From the NCBI GenBank assembly GCA_035578155.1, contig JAPWDM010000007.1, forward strand, positions 33,392,413-33,456,412: a stretch of DNA of 64,000 bases, given 5' to 3'. The position numbers and the translations under genes are program-made. Below the pieces are notes generated by a model that saw only the letters and a program-made list of their open reading frames with translations, searched no databases and had not been told where the DNA came from. Below, piece by piece: positions 11,279-23,029 of the stretch. The DNA comes from Brachynemurus nebulosus (Eukaryota > Arthropoda > Insecta > Neuroptera > Myrmeleontidae). Every line of letters begins with the position of its first letter. Positions within the stretch are counted from its first letter, which is position 1.

Positions 11279-14200
11279 TTATATATTCTTTAATGACTTT
11301 TGACCTTCTTTAATAATTAATTGATCCCAATCAATTTGGGCCTTATGCACTTCATGTTGAAGCCAGAGTTCATAATTCTTTTGAAATTCATCAGACAATT
11401 CAATGACACGTCCCAAAATACTTGCTAAATTATTATCCACTGGTTCAAATTCTGTATCCTGCAAAAAAAAAAAATCCAAATTTTTTACACGATCAACTAA
11501 CACGATTACACCATTTTCAAAACATACTTTATTGTTATAATAGCGTCGACTGTTGAAACGATCCACGCATGCGCGCAGTGCACACTCTTCCGCCTGGAAA
11601 TCCCACGGTCGTGCATCTAAATCTATTCAAACAAAAAAAAGGACAAATATTGTTAAGTAGGAGTTAAATTTTGAAAATTTCTGCGAAATTTACCGTTTCC
11701 AAATGCCCAATCGTCGTTCAAACGATGACGCACTTTCGCATAGATTGCACTAATTGTTTTCATATTCGATTTACGCCACTGGCGACCCAAATATTTTGTT
11801 TGCATTTTTAACAATTTTAAAACGTACAATTGAGTCATGGCATGTCGCACTTTTAGTGTCCGTTTCAATATTGGCGCCGATTTGAAAACGACCAACATCT
11901 GCGAAACAAAATTCGATCAAATTTGCCCGGCCAAAATGTGGATATTGTGATCCAAACTTACCATAATTCGAGAATGTTTCCATTTGGTTAATTTATTTAA
12001 AATACGAAGCATATTGATACATGAGAACATGTTTCGCCACGAATACGATGCCGAATCACCGATCTCTAATGTTTCGGTGGTCAATTCTGGATGTTCACCA
12101 ATCACACAAGCGGGAAAGTCAAGCATGGGAATACTAAAATTTAAAATTTGATTAAATTTTTTTGGAATCGTTTAAACGTTTTGAAATCGTGACAACGTCT
12201 GCCTGTAATGAAAAACATATTAGAACTTCTTCTTTATTATTAGCAGGGCTGGGAAAAATGGTTCATAGAAACCATTTAAAATAGAAAATGGTTTCCAAAA
12301 ATGCATTTAAATATAAAATGGAAAATGGTTTGCCGAACTTATTCAAAATAGAAAATGCAATATGCCATTTTGTATTTTAAATACATATTTAAAATGAAAT
12401 CATTTTTAAATAGTTCCCAGCCCTGATTATTAGCATCTTGAAAATCCATTTTCTTTTTTCATTGAGCCAGAAAAATCTCTATTTTCCCCGTTCTTGGGGG
12501 TAATAGATACAAAATAAAGGAACAAAGTGTAAAAATTTACTACCCTTTTGTAAACGTAAACATAATTTAGTTAAATTTTGCACTTTTTCACTATTTAAAC
12601 TTATGATAAACTCAAATACAACCATATTTTTTACGTTATATCTATTTTACAAATTTCACGTATTAGACTGATACGTACATATATATCAAAATGATACATA
12701 TTCGATATTTTCAGCAAGCGAATGATATCACAATTTCGAATATGTGACGTTCAGTTTACCGGAAATGATTGAGGATGCGCAATGAGACGTTGCCACGTTA
12801 AAAGTTCGAATCACAGTGATACGTACGAATTTTTTGATCCCACATAACCGAGAATGTTTTGATTGAAGAACTTCAAGACTAGCGGAATACAGTTAGCGAA
12901 TACTAAATGCTGGGAAATGAACTCATACTGGTACACGTGGTTCAATTTGAAATGTTTTAGAAGTAAAAACAAAATGGCCGAGACACCTTTCACAATGATT
13001 TCTTTATGACGGTGAATATCAATTCCTAGTTCCATCGATTGAACCACTGTCATTCTAAAACAAATTTCAAAATTAGTTGAACACTTTGGGAAGGATGGAA
13101 ATTTTGGGAATAGAGATTAACTTAAAAAAAAAAATCTTAAAAATTTTTGGCCACCTTCACGCTACAATTGACGTTATCTTAAAATAGACTGAGAGTTAAC
13201 AACGAATTTTTTGAACGCAATCTCAAAAATGGTTGTCTCGATGCCATACTAGCGGATAAGGGAAGTAAATTTGAACGGTCTGTGTCTCCCTGGCACGACA
13301 AGGATGGTTTTCTATCCCTTTTCAAGTCAAAGTACTTCTATATGTCGATTTTTTCTACCGAATAATATCGAAAATCGTTCGAAAAAATTAATTTAGTGTT
13401 TGGTCTGCAAAAATTTGCGCGGAAACGTTCATTAACTTTCAGTTACGTCACGTTTTCTAAAAACCAACAAGTGTTTTGTAACTAAGAAATTCAATTTTAG
13501 TATAGGATAATCATCGATCGAAGTATAAGAGAATGTGACGTCACAGTCTATTTCTGATCACGTGGTTAATGGTTAAATTTTTTTAAAATTAGGACGAATT
13601 AACGTTATAAATTGTGGTTTTTTTTCACGAAGAATTTTTTCAACCTTCTCCCAAATTGCGTGGACTAGCTTTATAGAAGGATGGACATAATGAAACCAAT
13701 ATCTTCTATTTCATAGCTTTTCTTTATTAAAATTGCCAAAATATTTTCGATATGTTTAATATCATCTTCAGTGGCAGAAATTATCTAAATTTCAGATTGT
13801 CATTCTTGGATAACAACACAACCATACCAACAATCCATTAGAACAATTTAACTAGTTTTTTTGCATTTCACATGGAAATTTGTCAATCGAAAAAATTTTT
13901 TATAAAATAATTACTTTAATTTAAAACAATTAAAAAAGTCAAACATATTTAAAATGTAAAATCAAAAAAATTTCAAGAGAATTTTTTTAAATTATCACAG
14001 TTTGTACAATGTACTCCTCAAGTACATTGTTATTGGTTAATTTACAAATTTACAAAACTTTGTTCAGGTTTGTTCAGTTTTGTAAATTTGTAAATTAACC
14101 AATAACAATGTACTTGAGGAGTACATTGTACAAACTGTGATAATTTAAAAAAATTCTCTTGAAATTTTTTTGATTTTACATTTTAAATATGTTTGACTTT

Positions 14201-17200
14201 TTTAATTGTTTTAAATTAAAGTAATTATTTTATAAAAAATTTTTTCGATTGACAAATTTCCATGTGAAATGCAAAAAAACTAGTTAAATTGTTCTAATGG
14301 ATTGTTGGTATGGTTGTGTTGTTATCCAAGAATGACAATCTGAAATTTAGATAATTTCTGCCACTGAAGATGATATTAAACATATCGAAAATATTTTGGC
14401 AATTTTAATAAAGAAAAGCTATGAAATAGAAGATATTGGTTTCATTATGTCCATCCTTCTATAAAGCTAGTCCACGCAATTTGGGAGAAGGTTGAAAAAA
14501 TTCTTCGTGAAATTTATATATCCCAAAAAAATATTGTGGTTTTTTTTATTATAAATTTTTATTGAAAATTGCTTTAGTGATTTTTCCGCCATTTTTAGTT
14601 TTGATGAAATGATTCCTAAAAATCGGTCTTTAGCTCTTAGTCTATGATTTAGAAACACTAATTATAGAGTGAAGGTATTGATATAGTAGTTTCCTGGTAT
14701 GAAGCCCGATAAAGTCACATTTTAAGAATGTTTTTTAAAAAAAAAAATTGTCAAAGCATCACACGTTAGTATTCACTTCGCTATTTTTAAGATTTTGTAG
14801 TTTTAACAACGAAATCCTTATACATTCATGATTTCAATCCTTGCAGAGGTGGTCTACCCACACTTGATTACTTTGAATTACCCAAGCAAAGACTATTTTG
14901 ATGATATTTCGTAATTCCCTATTTAATTAACATTCTTAAATCGTAAATTATCGGACCGAGCTCAAAAAATTTTGATTGTTACAAACTTTTTCGTCTTAGG
15001 CGATTCAAATATCATAGTTTCAATATTTCGTGGAGATTTGTCATGCCAATTAGCACTAAAACGGAAAAAAATACAAAAAAGAAAATATGAAAAAGCAAAA
15101 AAAAAAATCAGAAAATTAAAAAAGAAAAAAAATCGAATTTTGAGAGAACAAATTTTCACATACGGCATTTCCTCGGGGATTACATCATTCATGATATTGA
15201 TCGTGTCCGAGCGCGATTTCGAAGTTGGCGCCGCGGCTAAGAGCACCTTCAGCAGCGCAATCATATACTGAGGTAGATTTGGTAGAATAGCACGATACAA
15301 TATTTCTGTGGGCGTTTGCGGGATTTCACCTTCCGACGCGGACATCGGATTACGGGCAATTTCCTCCTCTTTTTGGATTTGAATTTCCGACAGTGATGTG
15401 TACATATGCTACGAAAAAAGAGAAATTTGTGAAAAATGAGAAAATTGGTAACTAGTGTAAAGAAAATTGATATTGTGGAAATTGAAACTTACGCGTTTTA
15501 GAGTTTTAACGCCTTCATGAATGGGCAGGGGGAGACCGGCTAAGGTTTCGTGGTCACCTTGCAGCGAGTATCCTAGGAATTTTTGTCGGGAACTGTCCAA
15601 GAATAGATCAATGTCCTTTTTACGAACTTTTGGTACCCATGGTAAATCTGAAAAATTTTTGAAAGTGGTTATAATTTTGGAACCGACTTGGGAGCTACTT
15701 TAGTATAAACAATTTTCATACGAGTTGTAACTCTTATGGTTTTTAAGAAATTTTTTTAGTAAAAATTCTCAGCGATTAACACTAAAAGGTAATGTAAAGA
15801 AAAACTACATTTTTTTTCAAATTTGCTGCATTGATTGATTTGATTCTTATTGCAGCTTCTTTTATATATGTTTCTTCGTGCCATGAACTTCCAGTTTTCC
15901 GATCGAATAAAAATTGTAATTTTTGCAGGCCAAAAATCATCAAATTTTCGCGCTACATTTGAAACTTTTTTTTAAAAACTCCGCCATTTTGTTAAATTTC
16001 AATTTTTTTTCGATTGAGGTTCATGGCACGGGCAATACCTTCTAGTTTAATAGGCTTTTTGGTTTTTTTTGATTTCAGGCACTGTGAAGGTCGCTATCAC
16101 TGCAGCAGTGGGGGAACTTTTTTTTTGGAGGCTTGAGAGATCGCGAATAACTCACTGAATTTTCAATTTTTTGGTCCAAAAATCTTATCATCAATTTATT
16201 ATATATCAATGAATATATCTTTAAAATATTAACACATTCCATACAGTAGTTTTCTTTAAAAAAATTCCCAAAAATCACCTTTTTTTCAGGCGTTCACACT
16301 AGTGGTCCGCCTTAATAACAATAAAGTGATAAAAAATATAAATAAGCAATTAAAAATTATATGTATTATGTTATCCATCTATACGTTTAAAGAATCGGGA
16401 AAGTGTTAATCTGGCAGCAAGAAGTACATCTTTTTACGGGCGAAGTTCAATCGAAAACGTTTTTACGGATTTTATCGAAGTTTGACAGGTAGTAGTTTAT
16501 ATTTTTTATCGATAGATGGTGTGATATTAAATTAAACATACTTCTAACAGGAAGTGGTTGAGTGTCACTGGTTGTTGGTGTTGGAGGGCGTGTATCACCA
16601 CCGGACGACATCGAATTACGTGACGACGTTATCATATTCGGATTGTCACCGTTTGGCGTCTCAAAGGCGCGACGCTCTTCATCGTACTCGGTACACTGTT
16701 CGTCGCCGTCGTACTCGTTCTCGTCCAAGGAACTCTGTTTCATCAGACTTCGACGGAACGGTCGCGCTGTGCGTTTCTGATTTTGAGCTTCCAACAGATC
16801 GGCGGCACTAGCTGGTGGCGTTGAGGAGCGCATGTGTCTCGTCACTTCCAGGCTGTCTTCGGTGAATGGTTCCAAGCCGTAGCGTTCACGGATTTCTCCT
16901 GGTTATAAGCAAGAAGATTGGCGGCTTGGGTTTAACAAACAGGTCCGGCCATATAATTAAGTACTTACTCTTAAGTTGTCTTAAGGTGTCAATTCCTCCC
17001 AGGGATACCAGTATCACTTTCCACAAGAGAAGGACCACTTTTTTAATTGGGAAATGTGGACAGGCCCCGCTACAGAAGGATGTGATCATATTTAATAGTT
17101 TGACGGCTAGCAGATCACCACCGCCGTAGGTGTTCTCGGCCAGGTCTACCACAAAGGCGTCGACTAAATTTTTGTATGGCGAGTCTGGTTGCGTTTTCTC

Positions 17201-18106
17201 TTCACGCATAACTTCGGTTATTATGTACAGAATGGTTAAGATGACACGTAACTCTACGGAATCGGCTAGGGTAACTGCAAGTTTTCGCAACGCTACCTTT
17301 GTCACTAAACTGTTACTGAAACAGAAGGAAACGGTTCTTTGAACGAGTTCCACTTAGGGACTCCGTTTAAACTTAAAAGATTCCGAGCGCTCCCGAATGT
17401 TTGGGGGCTGAAGAGCGAAATTTTGGCTAGGAAGGAATACTCCTCAGTCTCGTAAAAAATCAACAAGACGACATTATTCTCGAAATTATATTTTTGACTG
17501 AACACTTACTCTATTTCATAGCACAGCAGATCAATAAGTACATGGAATACACCTAATTCATAAATGAGAAACACATTGGTGCGAGCCCACTCCATTTGCT
17601 CAGTGTCGGACTGGACCTCGGCCCAACAGCCCTGCGCCAAATACAGGATACATCGTAGTGCTCGCATCCTGATGAATATCTGCGACGATTCCAATAAATC
17701 GAGTAATCGCATTACGAACGCCCGTCTCGACTCTTCACTCAATTTTTGCCAACTGTGTCCGTAATGATTCCACAGCATCAGATCATCGAACGCTTTCATG
17801 TTCGCGTCCATTTCAGCATTTTCCGTGTACGTGTAAATTTCCGCTATTTCATTTATGTGGGAATCAGTGTCAGCATACTCGAATTCGATGTCTGGACATT
17901 CTTGACCTCCGCCGCCCTAAACAGAAAATGAAATTTGCAATCAACAGTTTAGGTTAGTCGGGAAAATGTTTTGTATCACATACGCGTGGCAACTCAGAAT
18001 CACAATAGTAAAAGACTCTTAAATATTTTAAATAGTCTGGTGTAAGATTTTCTATTTTTGAAGCAAAATCAATAAGTAAGTCACCATCTTCGTAGAGTTT
18101 GTCCAT
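11279..18106 (-). CDS. Strip: Striatin-interacting protein (STRIP1/2; FAM40 family)
   Basis: Core subunit of the STRIPAK complex, which joins PP2A and GCK-family kinases and in flies acts on Hippo signalling, endosome traffic and axon growth. Eleven exons: 18106-17984, 17916-17510, 17315-16969, 16898-16542, 15647-15493, 15408-15164, 13054-12827, 12133-11962, 11898-11694, 11622-11528, 11458-11279. All phases agree; total 837 aa. An in-frame TGA nine bases upstream supports the first ATG. Family signatures in order: PDIEFEYADTD (N1221 domain start), RYGLEPFTEDSLEV, DLPWVPKVRKKDID, LPQYMIALLKVLLAAAPTSK, LKHFKLNHVYQ, SCINMLRILNKLTKWKHSR, QTKYLGRQWRKSNMKT and DLDARPWDFQAEECALR. The acidic, Ser/Thr/Pro-rich stretch of exon 4 is the expected disordered linker. 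Introns carry a 436-bp-arm palindrome and a hAT element. Confidence 0.97.
12244..12425. mobile_element. hAT-like MITE
   Basis: Inverted ends CAGGGCTGGGAA / TTCCCAGCCCTG enclose 182 bp of AAAATGG-type words. The 8-bp target duplication ATTATTAG is perfect at 12236-12243 and 12426-12433. Lies in the Strip intron between exons 7 and 8. No coding capacity. Confidence 0.9.
12595..12632 (-). repeat. Dispersed repeat, copy c (short)
   Basis: Minus strand ATGGTTGTATTTGAGTTTAT, then CATAAG. In a Strip intron. Confidence 0.6.
13738..13771 (-). ncRNA. Hammerhead-ribozyme-like motif (left palindrome arm)
   Basis: On the minus strand: CTGAAGA, one extra T, stem GATAT / ATATC with a 5-nt loop, then GAAA and the palindromic AATATT followed by T. 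This matches the hammerhead order CUGANGA - stem II - GAAA - stem III - UH, except for the extra base before stem II and a weak stem I. Activity is not shown. Confidence 0.35.
14364..14397 (+). ncRNA. Hammerhead-ribozyme-like motif (right palindrome arm)
   Basis: Mirror copy of the motif at 13738-13771, here on the plus strand: CTGAAGA, T, stem GATAT/ATATC, GAAA, AATATTTT. Identical because the arms are identical. Same caveats. Confidence 0.35.
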
Positions 18107-18607
18107 ACTGTGTCAGTATCGTTGATAGAGTCCACACTATCGAGGGTAGAGTTAAAGGACAAGTATCTCATATGGGACTTGAATCGAAAAAGTGGTGCCT
18201 GAATTTGATGAAATAATAGTTCAATAATTATCCAGAACGGCGCTGATAAGCAATCAGGGTTCGATCTGAACTTAGCGATTATAAGTGAAGTGAAGTATGC
18301 CGAAGGGAAATACTAACTGTTAAAAACAATAAAAATTGAATTAAATATAAAAACAATAAAAATTGAATTAAATATAACAATAAAAACTGTTGTTTCAGTT
18401 TTAAAATTTTCAGCGCTTAATTTTAAATTTAAGAATTTTAGTATACTAGTGCCATCTTAATTTCATCTACTTTTGGGGCAACTTTTTATATATGGAGATA
18501 CTTCTCCTGATACTCTACCCTCTATAAGTCCACACTATTTGACAATAAAGGTATGTTTACACGTATTAAATCGTAAAGTCATTAACTAACTAAATAAGTA
18601 ATGTAGG

Positions 18608-18991
18608 TAGGGCTGCCAGATTATTTTTAACAGACCCGCCGACAGAGGCTGCAAAAATCGCCCAAAACCGCTTATATTCAAAGTATACCGCAAAAAGCCG
18701 CGCAGTTTTTAATAATTGTGTTAATTTGTCAAATACTGTTTCCCGAAAAATGCAAAAAAAAGAAAAATTATCTATTTTCCGAAAAATCTTGTTGGCGAGC
18801 AAAATGAAACAAAAAAGACGAGAAAACTTGTCAATTATGATGTTTTCACATTATAATCGTATCAACACTCAAATTTTATTTGATTTTCAATTCCGTCCAT
18901 AAAGTGGAAAACCGTAAACCAAAAATTTTCGCCGCAAATTTTATTTCTAAACCGTCCAATTTGCGGAAAACCGTCCAATCTGGCAGCGCTA
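18608..18991. mobile_element. hAT-like non-autonomous element
   Basis: Ends TAGGGCTGCCAG and CTGGCAGCGCTA are inverted with one mismatch. The 8-bp target duplication AATGTAGG is perfect at 18600-18607 and 18992-18999. Interior has CCGTCCAAT/AACCGC-type words and no transposase. Confidence 0.88.
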
Positions 18992-20017
18992 AATGTAGGT
19001 GACAAGTAGAGTAGAATACCATTTATTTTTCGGTAAAATTGATGGGCGTGGCCAATAATTTGATTTGTATAAATTTATCAATAAATTGTTAATTAATCGC
19101 CATCTTGAAACTCATTCTTATTTGAATACTTTTTCGTTTCGTTAACATTAATGTTCATTCGAGAATATTTGAAAAGACATTATATGTAGAATTTAAGAAG
19201 TATAAATCACAGAAATAAGAAAGCAACTGAAAAAGTGAGAAAGGTTGCGATTACCAAAGAATATTTCTGGTTTCGAAGAAATACAACAAAAACTTTTGAC
19301 TCTTCTGACATTCGTAGTGCAAAAACTACTCTTGTTTATCTTGTTCTGGTTAACTTATAAAACAAAGTTGTAAATAAAGGCTCTAATTATCTTCACCTGA
19401 ATGTTTAGTACGTGTAAATGCAGCACCATAGTAAAAAATTAAGTTAAAATTTAGTTAATCACCAAACAACTTTGTACGTGTAAACGGGCTTTAATGCCAA
19501 AAGTGTTGTAACTTACCGGTGTTGATAAAATTTGTGGAACAGTGTCATAAGATGATATTTTACCGCTAACTCTTCCAACAGATTTTTTTTTTGGCCTTTC
19601 GTTTCTGATGTTGATGGCTAAAATCGGTATGGTCAAAATTTCGTACCCGCTTGATCAGTATTCCGTTACTGGTATTTGAGTTTTCCACGGTGAAAAATTG
19701 ATTTTTTTTGTTGATTAATCAGAAATTACTCGCAGTTTCTAGAATACTGATTGTTTTTTTTTTTGTTTTTTTCAATTTAAATCAGTGGGGGCAGCCAAAG
19801 GTGCGAAATTATCGTATTTTCGAAATTCATCCAAACCATAAAAATTTCGTTGTTGTCAGAACTACGAAATTTCAATACGTAAATAATCAGTTAATTATAA
19901 ATCGAATTCCAAATTTCGCCAAGGTTAAATATTTTATTCTATTTTATTCCTTTTTTTTTATTCAATTGGTGATACATAGATATTAGATTTTTATATAAAA
20001 TCTATAAAATTAATTCG

Positions 20018-20051
20018 ACCGGTTTCGATGCTATTTTAGCATCATCATCAG
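20018..20051 (-). ncRNA. Hammerhead-ribozyme-like motif in fold-back arm
   Basis: Minus strand: CTGATGA, an extra T, stem GATGCTA/TAGCATC, GAAA, then the palindromic ACCGGT and C, which would be the GUC cleavage triplet. The right-arm counterpart on the plus strand (20118-20133 plus 20994-21012) is the one split by Harbinger. Stem I is only about 3 bp in this context, so self-cleavage is uncertain. Confidence 0.4.
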
Positions 20052-20133
20052 GAAAATAGTTTATTTTCTTTTGTTTTTGTGAAGTTTTTAGACTTTATAA
20101 TGGGTGTTTTGATTTTCCTGATGATGATGCTAA

Positions 20134-20990
20134 TGCGGCCCATACACAGTTCAACTTGTTGTACAGCTTGGTTGAGTTGTACAACATATTGAATCGTGTG
20201 TGGGGCAGTTGGTAAACTATTTTGATGGTTGGATAAACGGTTGAAGTAAAATCAAAATATTTTGATTTTACGTGGGCGGAGCAAATGGTCTATGAACATG
20301 TTGTATTGTGTGTGGGGTAGTTGAACAACAAAACCAGTACATATATATGCTGTAAAGAGTGTAATCAACAAAATATTTACAGCGGTAACAATTGGAAAGT
20401 TTAAATATTTGATTTTGTTTGTTATTTCCAATAGCTTGCGGTGATACCGCGTTTCCTGTTGCAAGAAACCTTAATGTAATTTCCAAGTGTGTTTTTGCAG
20501 AAATTGCATCACGCATAAACGTATCTTCTTTGCTTCTTAAAGGTGTTATTTTTACTAAAATATCATTAAAAATTTCTTCGTTCATTCGCATATAATTTTT
20601 GTAATCGTCTGGTTCACATTCACTAATTTTTTTAAATAGTTTTTCATTAGAAAATTTTTTTCCCAACCACTCTTTGCTCTATTTTCTTTTTTTTCGTTTA
20701 CTCAAGCTTCCTTTACTAAAATTGAAAACAAGGAGTCGACAGCCTGCAAGATTATTAAAAATAACTTATAAAAAGTTCCTTTTTACTCGACGCGTTTCCT
20801 TTACTAATTTCTGCAATTACTGCTAAGGTAAGAATTTTACCCATAATTTTAACGAAGTTCTCTTTTTCAAAAATTGTGAATAACTGAAGTTGGACAACAA
20901 GTTGAATAAATAGTTTAATAGTGTATGGCAAACAGTTCAACTTGTAGTACAACTAGGTAGTACAACAAGTTAAACCGTGTATGGGCCGCA
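20134..20990. mobile_element. PIF/Harbinger element with internal deletion
   Basis: 31-bp terminal inverted repeats beginning TGCGGCCCATACAC, with two mismatches, and a TAA target duplication at 20131-20133 and 20991-20993. Interior keeps the 5' part of a Harbinger transposase on the minus strand (20430-20681) and then degenerates. So it is a deletion derivative that would need a transposase from elsewhere. Confidence 0.92.
20430..20681 (-). pseudogene. Harbinger (HARBI1-like) transposase, N-terminal fragment
   Basis: An open stretch of about 80 codons includes SKEWLGKK, DDYKNYMRMNEEIFNDIL and THLEITLRFLATGN. This is the conserved N-terminal region of HARBI1/DDE_Tnp_4 transposases (RM..E.F..LL, RL..TLRFLATG). 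The reading then runs into unrelated sequence; the DDE catalytic region is missing. No in-frame ATG at the expected place was confirmed. It is not functional as it stands. Confidence 0.8.
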
Positions 20991-22313
20991 TAAAATAGCA
21001 TTGAAACTGGTCGAATTAATTTTATAATTTTATTTATTTCGAAAATATGAAAAGCAATATTATAGTCACATCCAGAATAGTTGCGTAATTTTTGTTATTG
21101 CCAAATTTATATTTTTCGATATAAATCGATACAAATTTTCTTTTGTCATATTTTCTAAAAATTTAAAAAATTTTGAATTACTATAATTAGTAATTACTAT
21201 ACGGCTGCCAACACTAATCTTCGGGCAACGGGTAATGTAAATACCTAATTACTTTTTGCCCTTTTGTAGTATTGATATCGACTTGTGCGGACCATTAGCT
21301 TTTTTTTATATGATCAAAAATATATGAAGCCGTGCTTCTATAGAATTACACCAGCGTTTTATGGAGACCATTTCAACAGAACAGAATTTCTTTCAACAAG
21401 AACCAATTAAGTTCTTGTTTGTTATTTTCAGGTTTATGATTTTGTAATTTTACCGTGAAATTTTGCTTACCAGATGCTAAGGAAAAATTGATTTAAACAA
21501 GTTTTACATGGGAGCTTCTTGTTTGGACTTCGGAGCAAACTTTCCAGCTTATGATCAAACAGTTTCCACACATAAATACATTTTTAAAATTATTTTCTTC
21601 GTGGTGTACGACGAGTTTTGTACACCACTGAATGTAAATAATATAAAATCTGAAAGAAATATTTTGAATTTTTTTTGATTTAATACGTACATCGGAGTCT
21701 TGTCTGTGCCTTCGCAGAATGTCTCGAAGTTTTGGAACACATTTTTTCCCATTGCCATTTGCGTCCATCGTTCAATAATAACATAATCTTCCGTTCGGGA
21801 TTTAAATATGATGAATGGGCATAGCAAACATTTGATGTGTGTTGTAGAAAGTCAAAAATCTATTCCGGATTAAAGCAATCGTAGATGATTAACAATATAA
21901 TCGTCCACTACAATATCACATTTAATATACATTTTTAAAAACACATTTTTTTTTTTTATTATTGACTAACAAAATATTTTATATTTTCTATAAAACAGAA
22001 AAAAAAGAAACTAGTATACATACATTTAATTGAATATGACAAGTATGTAAGAAAGGGTCGCTCTGTGTATTATATTTTCGGGGATTTGTAACGGGATGTT
22101 CAATTGATACGACAAATGTTATGGATATTTGGACCGTATGGAGTTTGAACGTAGAGCTCGTATTCGTGAACAACAATTGAATTGGGTTAGGATCAGTGCA
22201 CACTGCGGCAACGGCGACACGAGGCCGCGCGACGTTGTATTAAAATTTTTTTTTTATTTATTTGGTGTTACACAGAAAAAAAACTGTTTACACAATCGCT
22301 AAAATAATTATTA

Positions 22314-22469
22314 AGCAGCCTCCACATTCTCGCCGAAGTTGGACGAAGTAGTTCCTCGCGAGGTTGGCCGAGGCATAAGAATAGCATTGAAACACCAACC
22401 GCGAAGCACAACGAAATGACCCTCTACATTCTCGACTCGTCCAACCTCGGCGAGAATGTGGAGGCTGCT
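22314..22469. mobile_element. Harbinger-like MITE, 156 bp
   Basis: Ends AGCAGCCTCCACATTCTCGC and its complement close to the right edge, flanked by TTA at 22311-22313 and 22470-22472. GC-richer than its surroundings. No coding capacity. Confidence 0.8.
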
Positions 22470-22591
22470 TTAAAATATTCACCTACAGAATAAAAAAAAT
22501 TTCCTAAAAGACATTTTTTATACTGAAAATTGATGTTTTAAAAGACTTACGTTAGATGGCAGCATAGTGTACATTTTAGATCCATAGTAAC

Positions 22592-22787
22592 CAGAGCCGT
22601 GGAGAGAAATGGCGAGCCCCAAGAAAAGCGGCACATTTTATAAAAATTTCTCCCCAAAAAATAAATGATGAGTAAAAAAAAGTTTATTTTACTTTTTCCC
22701 AGGCCCCTATTGACCGCTACGGGCCCCATCTTCCAGCCCGGGCCCCAGGGCTGCAACCCCCGTTACCCTACCCTCTCGTCGGGCCTG
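22592..22787. mobile_element. hAT-like element, 196 bp
   Basis: Ends CAGAGCCGTGGAGAG and CTCTCGTCGGGCCTG form imperfect inverted repeats. An 8-bp duplication ATAGTAAC flanks it at 22584-22591 and 22788-22795. The middle is unusually GC-rich (GGGCCCC words). The ORFs crossing it are chance. Confidence 0.85.
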
Positions 22788-22997
22788 ATAGTAACCAATT
22801 CCAAATTTAACAATTGCGGTCGACGGAAAAACTGGCAGAATTCAAATTCAAATGAGAACATTTTGATATAAATTACTAATTTGTTTAAAACTTATGGGTG
22901 TCCAGTTTGTATATTTACATCATTTAACATTATAATAAATATTAAAAATATTTAAAGTTATAATTACTTTGTCAAATTCACTATATAATTTACTTAA

Positions 22998-23029
22998 CGC
23001 GTCTTCAGTCTTACGACCATCTTCAGTGT
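22998..23029 (-). repeat. Degenerate hammerhead-like motif
   Basis: Minus strand: CTGAAGA, T, GGTC GTAA GACT, then GAAG instead of GAAA. It has the same layout as the cores in the fold-back elements but has lost an invariant A, so it is probably a decayed copy. Confidence 0.3.

Larger units (their letters stand above)
13623..14512. repeat. Giant palindrome: 436-bp inverted repeat, 18-nt loop, no mismatch found
   Basis: Arms 13623-14058 and 14077-14512 are reverse complements. I found no mismatch or gap in the segments I compared, and the end and centre coordinates are consistent with equal arm lengths. The 18-nt spacer (14059-14076) repeats TTTGTTCA twice. A 15-bp direct repeat, ATTGTGG followed by eight T, lies at 13611-13625 (overlapping the left edge) and again at 14533-14547, so it may be a target duplication. 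It sits in the Strip intron between exons 6 and 7, so the pre-mRNA would carry a very long hairpin. No ORF. Confidence 0.9.
20004..21026. mobile_element. Fold-back element interrupted by a Harbinger insertion
   Basis: Left arm (about 20004-20055) and right arm (20112-20133 continued at 20994-21026) are inverted copies built on ATTAATTCGACCGGTTTCGA and GATGATGATGCTAAAATAGC. The right arm is cut between GATGATGATGC and AATAGC by the element at 20134-20990. Removing that element and one TAA restores a continuous complement to the left arm across the junction. Each arm carries a hammerhead-like core. No ORF of its own. Confidence 0.85.

Noticed and set aside
14962..15271. Lys-rich ORFs in the Strip intron beside exon 6
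   Set aside because: Read-through of the exon into an A/T-run intron; the splice donor at 15164 ends coding.
16554..16811. Plus-strand ORFs over Strip exon 4
   Set aside because: Arg/Ser-rich antisense shadow of the disordered linker; no independent signals.
22665..22871. ORFs across the GC-rich patch
   Set aside because: They cross the boundary of the hAT element 22592-22787, so they are not a gene.
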